Origin: JAGQKC01 sp965223675
GTDB taxonomy: Bacteria > Nitrospirota > Nitrospiria > Nitrospirales > UBA8639
Reading direction: 5' to 3'
NCBI GenBank assembly: GCA_965223675.1
Contig: OZ245013.1
Location: forward strand, 1,054,001-1,118,000
DNA: 64,000 bases
Part shown: in pieces, positions 55,864 through 64,000 of the stretch
How the letters are laid out: each line of letters starts with the position of its first letter
Numbering within the stretch: the first letter of the stretch is position 1
The notes under the pieces: model-generated
The model's input: the letters and a program-made list of their open reading frames with translations, nothing else
Databases searched by the model: none
Told to the model about the DNA's origin: nothing
Made by a program: the position numbers and the translations under genes

Positions 55864-58607
55864 AAAGGTTCAATATCTTCCCTTCTTGTCGGTTATCAAC
55901 GTGCCCAGCATGAGTCAGTACCTTACAGGTTTTGGCATTTTTCAGGGATATTTCCAGCGGCTGGTAGCTTTTCAAGGTAAAACTCACAGATTTTCCGACC
56001 CTCGCCCATTTTAGTACTTGCCCGTTGGTATCACGTAAATATGGCATATCAGGGACAGACGGTTTAAATGTGAGCGTGACTTCATTCTGGTCTATCACAT
56101 GTACATACCGAGAAGATTCATGATCAGAAAATCCTGATATTCCTGGACTCTTTTGTAAATCTGGGTAACCCATCGTCTGTGGAACACGGAGTTCTTTTAA
56201 ATATTTGGTTCCTCGGATTTTCCATGCCTCAGCTGATTTAGCCACCACAATCTGGTTGAAATCATGAACTTTTTTAATATATTCCGAGACATAAATCGGG
56301 TTCGGTGATTGTTTCAACGCCCATGTGTAGACTCGGTGAAGTGCATTCAGCGAGGCCATTTTGCTAGCTGAGTAGGTGTGATAATAGATGTTGATAGGCT
56401 TGAGACGTCGTGGACGATCGGTCAATTGAAAGGTTTCAATCACCTGATCAAAGCCATAAAACGGACCAGTCCATTCATTCGTGTAGATATTTTCGTTTTG
56501 ATTTGGGGCATAGATTTGATAATGCTTGCCTTTAAGGATTCCAAATGCTGCGACTGACGTTAACGAGTTATTCTGTTGGGTCATGATGGTATCCCCTCCA
56601 TTCATGTTGCCGACATGAATTTCATACGTTAATCCAACAGCTTCGGACGCCGGATCACAATCTCCTGTCCATAAAAATACTTGAACCTGTTTATTGGCAG
56701 GAGCGAGGTGCGTATTAATATATTCAATTGACCCTTTAATCTCCCTGGCAAGACTCTCGGGACCATAGACGTAGTCCGGAATATTGAGATTGTAATCTCC
56801 AGGCTTATCAGGGCCCGAGATCACAAACTCCCGCCACACCAGTGGATGAGAATAGGAATGGCTCGCCAACTCAACATGATCTAACGCAAACATGGCTCGA
56901 GCCGTTTTTTCAAACCGTTTCGTTAAATGTGGATAGAGGCCCTTTGCCCCAATTTCACCTTCAATGATTGATACCGTCGTTGGTACGCGATACTTTCGAA
57001 GAACATCTCGATAGAACACTTCTCCGGCATAGAGTTTTCCAGGAAATTCAGCGCGACTTGGAAATCCATCTCCATCAATATGTACCAATAACATGCGGCG
57101 TCCATTTTGAGTCGTTGTGTCAGGAATCGGCATTGGCCTGAGTCGAAGCGTTTCTTGAAGAAAAACGATGGGGTCAAACACCCAGCGAGCATGTTCAAGG
57201 TCAGGAAGTTGAATAATTGCATAAGGAAACAGGGCATAGCCTCCCCAAGGAGTTATCGCCACGACATCCTGTTGTTGTCCCTCATCGGTCTCGACTTGCA
57301 AAAGAGCTTGTCCTCGCGTAAGAGTTAACGGAACAAATCCTCTTCGTTTGGGAATTGGTTGAATTTCGTAGCCAATGCGAGGATCTTTTTTTGAAAAATG
57401 AACTCCGGTCACCTGTCCAGGATGTCTGTCAAGCATGAAATTTAACGGCGTCAGAAATGGTTCTTGCATGGGAAATCCCAAAGAATCAAACATGACCACG
57501 GGAACGCCCTGATGAATTTGCTTCAGTAACCACTGATGTAAGCCACGGCTCCATGAATGTTGCTCTCCGGATACCCAGACGACGATGCCTGCGTACCGAC
57601 CGATTAAGGGGTACTGTGGCAATGGAGCTCTCACATCCCAATGCTCTGATACGTAGCCCAAGTGATTCAACGGAAAATCGACAAATCGATGTAAATCACT
57701 ATGTCCGGGATCTGGATCTCGAGCCCCATCATAAATAGAAAAAATCTTCCGAGGCATGACCTCTACGGATCCGAGGCCTACCAAATTAAGTTCGGGGGTG
57801 CTCACCCATGGAATCATTCCAAGGCTTTGAATTTTTTGGGCCGTACGCCTCGCCTCGTCCCGTTCTTGAGGAGCAAGATAATCAATGACGATTATTGGAA
57901 GCCCAAAAGACTTTTGAATGGTCTGCAATTGTTGCAGGAGCCATTGTCGATCCTCTTGGGAAACGGCTACATAGCGTTTGTTGGTCTGATCCCATCCCCG
58001 AAAGAGTGATTCTGCTGCAACTGCATAAACGTGATTAGCGACAGTTGGAATAATTTCAAAGCCTCGATTAAACATAAGTTTCACTTCTGGGTACGCCTTT
58101 TTGATGGATTGAATGACTCGGGCTAATCCCTGTTCCTGCTGTCGTTTTTGTTCTGGAGTTTTCGTGACTAAGTGATACGAGTCGAGCGTGTCAAGAAAAA
58201 ACCCTCGATAGCCTTGTTTCCACAATGGCCCTATGATTTGATTCGTCACGAAGTTAGGCCATTTTTCTTGTTGCTGATCAATAATCCGTGACTCCCATAG
58301 TTTGTTCTCTCCTAACACCCATTGATCAGGTATCGCTTTCGCATAGGGACGAGAAGATATAAATTCACCCAAGCTGACGTAAGCAAACAACTCACTTTGC
58401 GAGGTACGATAGGCTTGGTGGGTCATAATCATGATCGGGCTCGACCACGACCACATCAAAAGCCTTGAGTTCATCAAATGGAGCATGACTTCCATAAAAA
58501 AAGGCCACACTGAAATTCGTATTCGACCTCACGTCAGCCAAAGCGATTTCAAGACAGAAAAAGCACACCACAAAACAGACGAAGCTACAAAGTGAATAAG
58601 ACCGCAC
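55817..58607 (-). CDS. pelA: Pel polysaccharide deacetylase/hydrolase PelA, with an apparent frameshift near 58396
   Basis: Periplasmic enzyme that deacetylates and trims Pel. The N-terminus lies in one frame from a GTG at 58607 (AAGGA six bases upstream): a signal peptide, then FYGSHAPFDELKAFDVVVVEPDHDYDPPSLSYLAK, then TGA at 58392. The rest is in the next frame (SELFAYVSLGE onward) to the stop at 55817. Joining them after deleting one A in the AAA at 58396-58398 gives a ~929-residue protein, near P. aeruginosa PelA (948). The hydrolase part has AAESLFRGW, and the deacetylase HIDGDGF and HSYSH. The downstream-frame start at 58510 is not biological. Either a base error or a real inactivating shift. 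Confidence 0.85.
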
Positions 58608-58610
58608 GCT

Positions 58611-59537
58611 CTATCCTTTCGAATCTAAGACCGCGTTCATAAGGAGGCTCAATCCTTCTTCAAATCTCGTTGAGCATTGAACACCTAACGCCTGGGCTAA
58701 CTTCTCAACATGAGCAGCCGAATGAGGAATGTCCCCAACTTGTGGATCTTGATGAACAACTTCAAGATCATAGCCGACGCATGTGGAAAGTGCTTGAATC
58801 ATGTCTAACAAACTCCGACTGGTTCCTGTCGCCACATGACAGACCCCCGTTGCCTCTGAAAATAGGGCTTGAACGTTTGCGTGGGCCACATCTTTGACAA
58901 ACACAAAATCGCGTGTTTGACTTCCATCACCAAACACCGTGAGTGGTTGTTTCAGTTGAACACAGTCCATAAACTTACTGATGACCCCCGCATATGGCGA
59001 CTTAGGATCTTGTCGTGGTCCATACACATTAAAGTATCTGAGCCCAAGTGTTGAGCAACCAAACAGAGCATGGAACAGTTCTGCATATTGGTCATTGATA
59101 CTTTTTTCTAACCCATAAGGGGAAATAGGGTGAACGGCATCTTCTTCAGAAATTGGAAGTTTTTGTGGATATCCATACACGGCAGCACTTGAAGCATAGA
59201 CAACTCGATTGATGCGACGTTTTTGCGCGGCTTGAAGCACATTGACGAATCCCTGAATATTAATACTGCATGATTTAGTTGGGTGAAGAATTGAATCTTG
59301 GACGGAAACTTGAGCGGCTAAATGTAAGATATGCGTGATACCGTTTAATGCATCCTCAACATCCTTTATGTCTTGAATATCTCCAGGGCAAATCTCTAAA
59401 TCATTATGACTAGGCAAATTTTGCCGTTTCCCTGTTGAAAAATTGTCCAATACACGTACACGTCCTCCAACTTTGAGGATGGCTTCAACTGAATGAGAGC
59501 CGATAAAACCGGCCCCTCCTGTCACCAGAACATGCAT
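58611..59537 (-). CDS. pelX: NAD-dependent nucleotide-sugar epimerase (PelX-like)
   Basis: Extended SDR epimerase, 308 residues. The Rossmann N-terminus is VTGGAGFIGSH, and SSAAVYGYPQKLPISEE with YGLEKS provides the catalytic Tyr-x3-Lys. YFNVYGPRQDPKSPYAGVISKF is the substrate region. The length and the position just upstream of pelA fit PelX, a UDP-GlcNAc C4-epimerase that supplies GalNAc for Pel. UDP-glucose 4-epimerase or a related sugar epimerase cannot be excluded from sequence. The pelA GTG begins three bases after its stop, so it is the first gene of the operon. Confidence 0.85.
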   Translation of the reverse strand: MHVLVTGGAGFIGSHSVEAILKVGGRVRVLDNFSTGKRQNLPSHNDLEICPGDIQDIKDVEDALNGITHILHLAAQVSVQDSILHPTKSCSINIQGFVNVLQAAQKRRINRVVYASSAAVYGYPQKLPISEEDAVHPISPYGLEKSINDQYAELFHALFGCSTLGLRYFNVYGPRQDPKSPYAGVISKFMDCVQLKQPLTVFGDGSQTRDFVFVKDVAHANVQALFSEATGVCHVATGTSRSLLDMIQALSTCVGYDLEVVHQDPQVGDIPHSAAHVEKLAQALGVQCSTRFEEGLSLLMNAVLDSKG

Positions 59538-59563
59538 AAGCGAATCTCTCCTTGTTCACAGTC

Positions 59564-59582
59564 TCGCAATTGAAGTGCCAAA
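59564..59582 (-). promoter_or_regulatory. Sigma-54-type (-24/-12) promoter for the pel operon
   Basis: On the minus strand TTTGGCACTTCAATTGCG has GG at 59579-59578, exactly ten bases, then GC at 59567-59566, matching the RpoN consensus TTGGCACN5TTGC. The predicted start near 59554 gives a leader of about 17 nt that still holds the AAGGAGAG ribosome site of the first gene. An AT-rich TTGATCAA palindrome lies about 20 bp upstream (near 59600) and could be an activator site. Use in vivo is inference. Confidence 0.6.
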
Positions 59583-59664
59583 GCTTATGCAGGTTGTTGA
59601 TCAATCGATTATTTTGCGCCCAAAAGATCAATGTTCTTCTGTTTTCTTTCTCGTCTTGACCGGA

Positions 59665-59692
59665 AATTGAGTTGTTCAGCTGAAACTCAATT
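59665..59692. promoter_or_regulatory. Strong dyad overlapping the DUF3386 operon promoter
   Basis: AATTGAGTT and AACTCAATT are perfect 9-bp arms around a CAGCTG centre. The -10-like TATAAT at 59696-59701 follows four bases later and a TTGTTC (-35-like) lies inside the dyad, so a bound protein would block polymerase. No known regulator consensus was matched. Confidence 0.5.
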
Positions 59693-59770
59693 CTCTATAA
59701 TGGAGTTGAAATTTCATCTGGAACCATCCACACCACTATTCATCTATTCCGACATGAGGAGACGACAAAC

Positions 59771-60445
59771 ATGGAAATGTATACGCGAGAGGAAAATGAA
59801 ACGAGCGTTCAGGATGATCCGAAGGCTAAAGATTTACTCCGGGGAGCCTTTGAAAAGACGGCTCGCTGGCAGGCAGACTTTAAAGGCTTTCAAGCTGACT
59901 TGCGAATCAACGTAGAAGGGAAAGAAACGAAGGGAACTGTGACAGTGAAAGGACCAAAAGAAGTCACCGTTGATATTCCTGATGCAGAACTTCAAAAATG
60001 GGCGCAGAACCAAATTGGCATGATCGCAACGCATCGAGGACCGCGAAGCTTCGAAGAATCGGATGGAAAGTACGCGCTTACCCTCGAAGGAGATGACAGT
60101 CATCCGATGGGACAACGGATCACGATTAACGGAGACGGAATGGGGTCATGGTATCGCGTCAAAAACGATCGTATTACGCAAATAAATCGAAAGATGCCCT
60201 ATGTGGCATTCACCATTAATGTTGAAGAGAGTGCTCTCACTCAAGATCAGAAATATCTGACGACACGATATACAGTGTATTATTTTTCTCCCAAAGATGG
60301 ATCATTATCAAATGTGGAGAGTTTCTCAGATACACATACACGGATTGACTTTTCAGACTTGCCAGCAACGCGACGTATTATTTCTTATGAAAATAACGCC
60401 ATCATGACGAAGACTTTAACGTTCGAAAATCACAAAATGCTGTAA
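59771..60445 (+). CDS. DUF3386 protein
   Basis: 224 residues. Matches DUF3386, a family seen in cyanobacteria, plants and some other bacteria: DPKAKDLLRGAFEKTARWQADFKGFQADL near the N-terminus, then GTVTVKGPKEVTVDIPDAELQKWAQNQI, ATHRGPRSFEES, NGDGMGSWYRV and TRYTVYYFSPKDGSL. Its function is not known. No signal peptide or membrane segment is visible. The GAGGAG ribosome site lies nine bases upstream of the ATG at 59771. It is the first gene of a four-gene run. Confidence 0.85.
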   Translation: MEMYTREENETSVQDDPKAKDLLRGAFEKTARWQADFKGFQADLRINVEGKETKGTVTVKGPKEVTVDIPDAELQKWAQNQIGMIATHRGPRSFEESDGKYALTLEGDDSHPMGQRITINGDGMGSWYRVKNDRITQINRKMPYVAFTINVEESALTQDQKYLTTRYTVYYFSPKDGSLSNVESFSDTHTRIDFSDLPATRRIISYENNAIMTKTLTFENHKML

Positions 60446-60518
60446 ACGTTTTTGGGGAGTGGGAAATCCATTTCATTATGCTGTCCCCACTCCCCATTCC
60501 TGCCTGGTCTTTCTTCTT

Positions 60519-60980
60519 ATGGATCTCCGAACACAGTTTCCTCGAAGCCTCACGGAGCAACTCGGTCCTTATGTCCATCTTCCGCGCATGATTGATAAAT
60601 GCCGGGGCAAAATGGAAGACATGTTGGGAGACTATCGCTATCCTTGCCCGCTCGACACGTTTCTCCTTGATTTCTTGGAAATCGATCCTGAAGATTTTTT
60701 TCAAGCCATTCAAGGTCGAACAGATCACGAAATACTCGAGTGGGTTCTGAAAAATGGGAAGTCACGATCCGAATCCGAAATCCACCAATGGAATCAGATG
60801 ATGCTAACTCGAGGGCCTGACACACCGGAAAAATGGGAATATTTTCTAAAAATACGGGATGCTATTGATTCGACCCGAGAAGATATTGTCACTTGGGTTG
60901 ACCTCTTAGATTTAGAGGAAGGACGAACGGTGTCTTTCCGGTGTGAGTTTGGAATCTACAACAAGGGACACTTCTCATGA
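60519..60980 (+). CDS. DUF5069 protein
   Basis: 153 residues from the ATG at 60519 (MDLRTQFPRS). Family features are FPRSLTEQLGPYVHLPRMIDKCRGK and YPCPLDTFLLDFLEIDPEDFF, with a short acidic C-terminus. The longer frame from 60459 lacks family support. Function is unknown. It follows the DUF3386 gene by 73 bp and overlaps the next start by 4 bp (ATGA), so the last two genes are coupled. Confidence 0.8.
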   Translation: MDLRTQFPRSLTEQLGPYVHLPRMIDKCRGKMEDMLGDYRYPCPLDTFLLDFLEIDPEDFFQAIQGRTDHEILEWVLKNGKSRSESEIHQWNQMMLTRGPDTPEKWEYFLKIRDAIDSTREDIVTWVDLLDLEEGRTVSFRCEFGIYNKGHFS

Positions 60981-61474
60981 CGAATCACTATTGGGGGTTT
61001 GAGAGATTGTGTGAGCGCTATCTAGGTATCGTTGTTATGACCTTGACCATCGGGGTCTGGCCATTCTCTGGTTTCGGAAATAATCCGTCAGTATTCGCGG
61101 AAACCTCCTCTGCACCTACCCAAAAGGATTTGTACTTTTCTGGAAACGAGACGATGATCACTGAATCGTTTACTTTAGAAGATGGGTGGGAGATAACATG
61201 GGAGACAGAATCTCAATCATTTCAACTATCGGCTTTTGGCGTGGCTGACCTCTATGAGGGGGCATTGAGTGAAACTGAAAAGGTCCTTCGATCATTTGAA
61301 ATGTATGAGCCCATCATTCTTGCGAATTCAGCGGATTCTTCTGGCAAGGCGTTTCATCCTTTAGGAGGGACATTTTACTTAAAAATCATTGCTTCTGGAC
61401 CGTGGACTGTCCACCTCAAACCAGTCAAACGAACCAAAGATTACCTCGACGTCCCCTACACTGGTGCTCCCTGA
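60977..61474 (+). CDS. Unrecognised secreted protein
   Basis: 165 residues, no family. An N-terminal hydrophobic stretch (18-36), then a likely cleavage near VFAETS, precedes a compact beta-rich mature part (FTLEDGWEITWETESQSFQLSAFG, GGTFYLKIIASGPWTVHLKPV) that looks like a small beta-sandwich. It is translationally coupled to the DUF5069 gene and lies 40 bp before the LCAT-like lipoprotein. The export signal and operon position suggest an envelope role. Confidence 0.6.
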   Translation: MTNHYWGFERLCERYLGIVVMTLTIGVWPFSGFGNNPSVFAETSSAPTQKDLYFSGNETMITESFTLEDGWEITWETESQSFQLSAFGVADLYEGALSETEKVLRSFEMYEPIILANSADSSGKAFHPLGGTFYLKIIASGPWTVHLKPVKRTKDYLDVPYTGAP

Positions 61475-61514
61475 TATGAGTTACTAGGAATCTCATTTAA
61501 CCCCTATTTATTAT

Positions 61515-62798
61515 ATGCGTGTCCCAAGATGCATCAGCGTTGTGACGATCTTTCTCATCCTATGCCTTTCATCGTTCGGTTGTCATTTCCAGCAACCATT
61601 GAAAGATCCACCGGCTATTCATCCTCCATCGGCGATCATCTTCATCCCCGGATACTACGGTACTCGATTGATACGTGATTCAGATGACTCCATTGTGTGG
61701 GTTTCTACTGCTGAGTTGTTAGTTGGTCAACAACCACTGACACTGCCTGTCCCTGGCCTCGAATTAAGCAATACGGCCAAGCTTCATCCGACTGACGTTC
61801 TGGAGACTGTCACGGTAATTCCCCTCCTCTATTCAGTTGATGTGTATGGCTCCTTACTTGATAAACTTCGCTCAATACCGCCAGAAACATCACGGGTTAT
61901 TCCCTTTGCTTATGATTGGCGGAACGATCTCATGGAGGCTGTGCGTAGCCTCCACGTCCAAATCCTCCAACTTCGAGCTCAGGGAATTCAGAATATTGCT
62001 GTTGTGGCCCACAGTATGGGTGGCTTGATCCTAAGTTATTATCTCAGGTATGGAATCCAAGATCCCAACTCTGCGACTGAAAATTGGGACGGGGTACAGA
62101 AGGTTTCTTCCGTCGTGATGATCGGTGTTCCTTTTCAAGGCGTGATGAATTCGTTTCGCAACATGAATTATGGAGTGACGGCAAAATTGAATTCTTCTCT
62201 CCTGACAGCTGAAGCGTATTCCTCATTCCCATCAAGTTACTATACACTGCCGATTCTGAAGGGAGACCGTTTACTCACCCCTGAGCTAACTCCATTGCCT
62301 CAGATGATCAGACATCCTAAAAATTGGCAGAAATATGGGTGGGGCTTGCTGAATCATAAGAACACAATCTCGCCTACAGCCATTCAACGACGAGGAAAAT
62401 ACATGACATTTTGGCTTGATCGCTCACGACGGTTTCTTGAACTCCTGAACACTCCCAAGTCAGCTTCCAGTCTGTCTTCTGCTCCTCTGCTATATATTTA
62501 CGGACAAGGTATTGAAACTTTGGACCATGGGGTGTTGATGGAAGAAGAAACGAATAGCTGTGTGTGTTTGTACTTTAATAATGATGATCAAGCTCCAATC
62601 ATTCATTCCATAGATACTAATCAATTATATGAAGATGGAGACGAAACAGTTACTGTTCGCTCAGCAACACTTCCAGATGCGTTTCAACAAACGCTTCACA
62701 CAACCGTGAACGCCCATCACGTGAAACATACAGAATTGGTCACGAATGCTGAAATTCAACAGAGCATCCACGCCTTCTTAGAAACTCATAAGAGATAA
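61515..62798 (+). CDS. LCAT/PGAP1-like lipoprotein acyl hydrolase
   Basis: 427 residues. The signal peptide ends SFGC (lipobox, about 20-23), so it is lipid-anchored. The alpha/beta hydrolase resembles the LCAT family (PF02450): IIFIPGYYGTRL, the FAYDWR motif, and the nucleophile elbow AHSMGGL. A later DGDETVTV Asp and a C-terminal HVKHTEL His could complete the triad. It may transfer or remove acyl groups on membrane lipids. It ends the DUF3386 run. Confidence 0.8.
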   Translation: MRVPRCISVVTIFLILCLSSFGCHFQQPLKDPPAIHPPSAIIFIPGYYGTRLIRDSDDSIVWVSTAELLVGQQPLTLPVPGLELSNTAKLHPTDVLETVTVIPLLYSVDVYGSLLDKLRSIPPETSRVIPFAYDWRNDLMEAVRSLHVQILQLRAQGIQNIAVVAHSMGGLILSYYLRYGIQDPNSATENWDGVQKVSSVVMIGVPFQGVMNSFRNMNYGVTAKLNSSLLTAEAYSSFPSSYYTLPILKGDRLLTPELTPLPQMIRHPKNWQKYGWGLLNHKNTISPTAIQRRGKYMTFWLDRSRRFLELLNTPKSASSLSSAPLLYIYGQGIETLDHGVLMEEETNSCVCLYFNNDDQAPIIHSIDTNQLYEDGDETVTVRSATLPDAFQQTLHTTVNAHHVKHTELVTNAEIQQSIHAFLETHKR

Positions 62799-62877
62799 TA
62801 AGTCCAAACATACATTTGTTCCTAGGCCTTTTGGCTTAAGGATACGCAACACATCATTCTGATACAGTCTTCTTCCT

Positions 62878-63948
62878 ATGGAAATTGGTATCGTCGGGCT
62901 TCCCAATGTGGGTAAATCTACGATTTTTAACGCCTTGACCTCTGGCACTGCCGCTGCGTCGAATTATCCATTCACGACGATCGAGCCAAATGTTGGCGTT
63001 GTTGGTGTTCCTGACGACCGCCTTGCCCGACTCACAGAGATCTTTAATCCGAAAAAAACCATTCCCGCTTCGTGCCGTTTTGTCGACATCGCCGGTCTCG
63101 TGAAAGGAGCTGCACAAGGTGAAGGGCTTGGCAATAAGTTCTTAGCGAACATTCGTGAAGTAGATGCTATCCTTCATATGGTTCGTCTTTTCGAAGATAC
63201 CGAAGTCGTTCATACGATGGGTGGCGTCGATCCCAAACGTGATATCGAAGTGATAGAGACTGAGCTCATGCTGGCGGACTTAGACAGTCTCACTCGACAA
63301 TACGACAAAGTCTCCGGCAAGGCACGGGCAGGTGATAAAACAGCAAAAGAGACACTCGAAATCCTTGATACCCTCAAGAGTGGTCTCGAAGTCGGCCAAC
63401 CCGCACGAATGCTCGGTCTTGATCACGAAGTGCTCAAACCCTATTTTTTGCTCACGGCTCAACCTATTCTGTATGTTGGCAATACTGATGAGAATCCGAA
63501 TTCTGCGGTCATTGATGAATTCCAAGCATTTGCGAAGGCAAGAGGATCGGAGTCAGTTGTGCTCTGTGGAAAGTTAGAAAGTGAAATCGCAGAGTTGTCG
63601 GGCGAAGATCGTGATATATTCATGGAAGATTTGGGCATGGAGCAAAGCGGTCTCGAGAAAGTTATTATTGGCGCTTACACAACTTTAGGGTTATGTTCCT
63701 ACTTTACCGGCGGTCCGACCGAGGTTCGAGCGTGGACCATTCCCGTTAACACAAGAGCCCCACAAGCCGCTGGTGTGATCCATTCAGATTTTGAAAAAGG
63801 ATTCATCAAGGCTGATATTTACAGCTACACCGATATCGATCAATATGGTTCAGAAACGGTCTTACGGGAGAAGGGACTTATTCGTTCAGAAGGTAAAGAG
63901 TATATCGTCCAAGACGGCGATGTCTGTCACTTCAAATTTAACGTGTAA
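62878..63948 (+). CDS. ychF: Obg-like ATPase YchF
   Basis: P-loop NTPase that binds ribosomes and is linked to redox and stress response. 356 residues, the family length. The P-loop is GLPNVGKST and the G3 DIAGLVKGA; the NxxE at the specificity position (VGNTDEN) favours ATP over GTP as in this family. The C-terminal TGS-like domain ends CHFKFNV. It starts without a Shine-Dalgarno; a TGATACAGT extended -10 ends nine bases before the ATG, so the mRNA could be nearly leaderless. Confidence 0.95.
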   Translation: MEIGIVGLPNVGKSTIFNALTSGTAAASNYPFTTIEPNVGVVGVPDDRLARLTEIFNPKKTIPASCRFVDIAGLVKGAAQGEGLGNKFLANIREVDAILHMVRLFEDTEVVHTMGGVDPKRDIEVIETELMLADLDSLTRQYDKVSGKARAGDKTAKETLEILDTLKSGLEVGQPARMLGLDHEVLKPYFLLTAQPILYVGNTDENPNSAVIDEFQAFAKARGSESVVLCGKLESEIAELSGEDRDIFMEDLGMEQSGLEKVIIGAYTTLGLCSYFTGGPTEVRAWTIPVNTRAPQAAGVIHSDFEKGFIKADIYSYTDIDQYGSETVLREKGLIRSEGKEYIVQDGDVCHFKFNV

Positions 63949-64000
63949 TAGCAAGACTTCAACCTCGCAACGCTTAAATAGTCTGAAAGAGGCAGCCCAA

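Noticed and set aside
55817..58510. pelA starting at 58510 as a full gene
   Set aside because: The N-terminus from 58510 has no signal peptide and is a Met-rich out-of-frame stretch. The signal peptide and first conserved strand are in the other frame from 58607, so the frameshift explanation is better.

Overview
The window looks like chromosome from a Gram-negative, LPS-bearing bacterium of moderate GC. The Kdo and heptose genes (kdsA, kdsB, hldA), many lipoproteins and an outer-membrane beta-barrel exporter show a two-membrane envelope. The mix of DUF3386, DUF5069, the pel cluster and HDOD/GGDEF signalling suggests Nitrospirota (Nitrospira-like). That placement is inference; no rRNA or marker comparison was possible.

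Layout. (1) 1-4.8 kb: a truncated membrane histidine kinase and a 770-residue fusion of a weak PilZ-like region, a LuxD-type acyl hydrolase and a SAM methyltransferase. (2) 5.2-17.1 kb: an EF-G paralogue, a Do/HtrA protease, phospholipid synthesis (plsY, pgsA), a Kdo/heptose/CTP cluster (kdsA, pyrG, kdsB, hldA), and lepB-lepA. (3) 17.1-22.3 kb: bioA, a toxin-antitoxin pair whose toxin has a nonsense codon, a J-domain protein without the HPD motif, and a BT1/MFS-type transporter. (4) 22.5-33.6 kb: a ten-gene minus-strand run, pyrR-pyrB-pyrC-DUF4149-carA-sppA-M48-carB-greA-SAM hydrolase, preceded by a PyrR-type attenuator. (5) 33.7-37.0 kb: two unrecognised genes and proA, with a 7-bp-period repeat beside proA. 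(6) 37.2-39.9 kb: tRNA-Phe, then a 2.6-kb insert bounded by a perfect 46-bp copy of the tRNA 3' part; inside are an IS256-family element and a two-TM protein. (7) 40-45.6 kb: a degenerate nuclease, a PAS/zinc-tail protein, an SRAP (YedK/HMCES) protein, a secreted three-repeat protein, an HDOD-GGDEF diguanylate cyclase and a lytic transglycosylase. (8) 46.1-59.6 kb: a full pel exopolysaccharide operon (epimerase-pelABCDEFG) with a sigma-54-type promoter and a frameshift early in pelA. (9) 59.7-64 kb: a divergent DUF3386-DUF5069-secreted protein-LCAT lipoprotein operon with a strong dyad at its promoter, then ychF.

How the genes fit together. The pel proteins would make, deacetylate and export a cationic amino-sugar polymer. 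PelD keeps its c-di-GMP I-site, and a GGDEF enzyme lies 1.5 kb beyond the end of the operon, so local c-di-GMP control is plausible. The pyrimidine operon combines UMP synthesis with membrane proteolysis and transcript-cleavage genes under one attenuator. The kds/hld/pyrG group supplies CMP-Kdo and heptose for LPS core.
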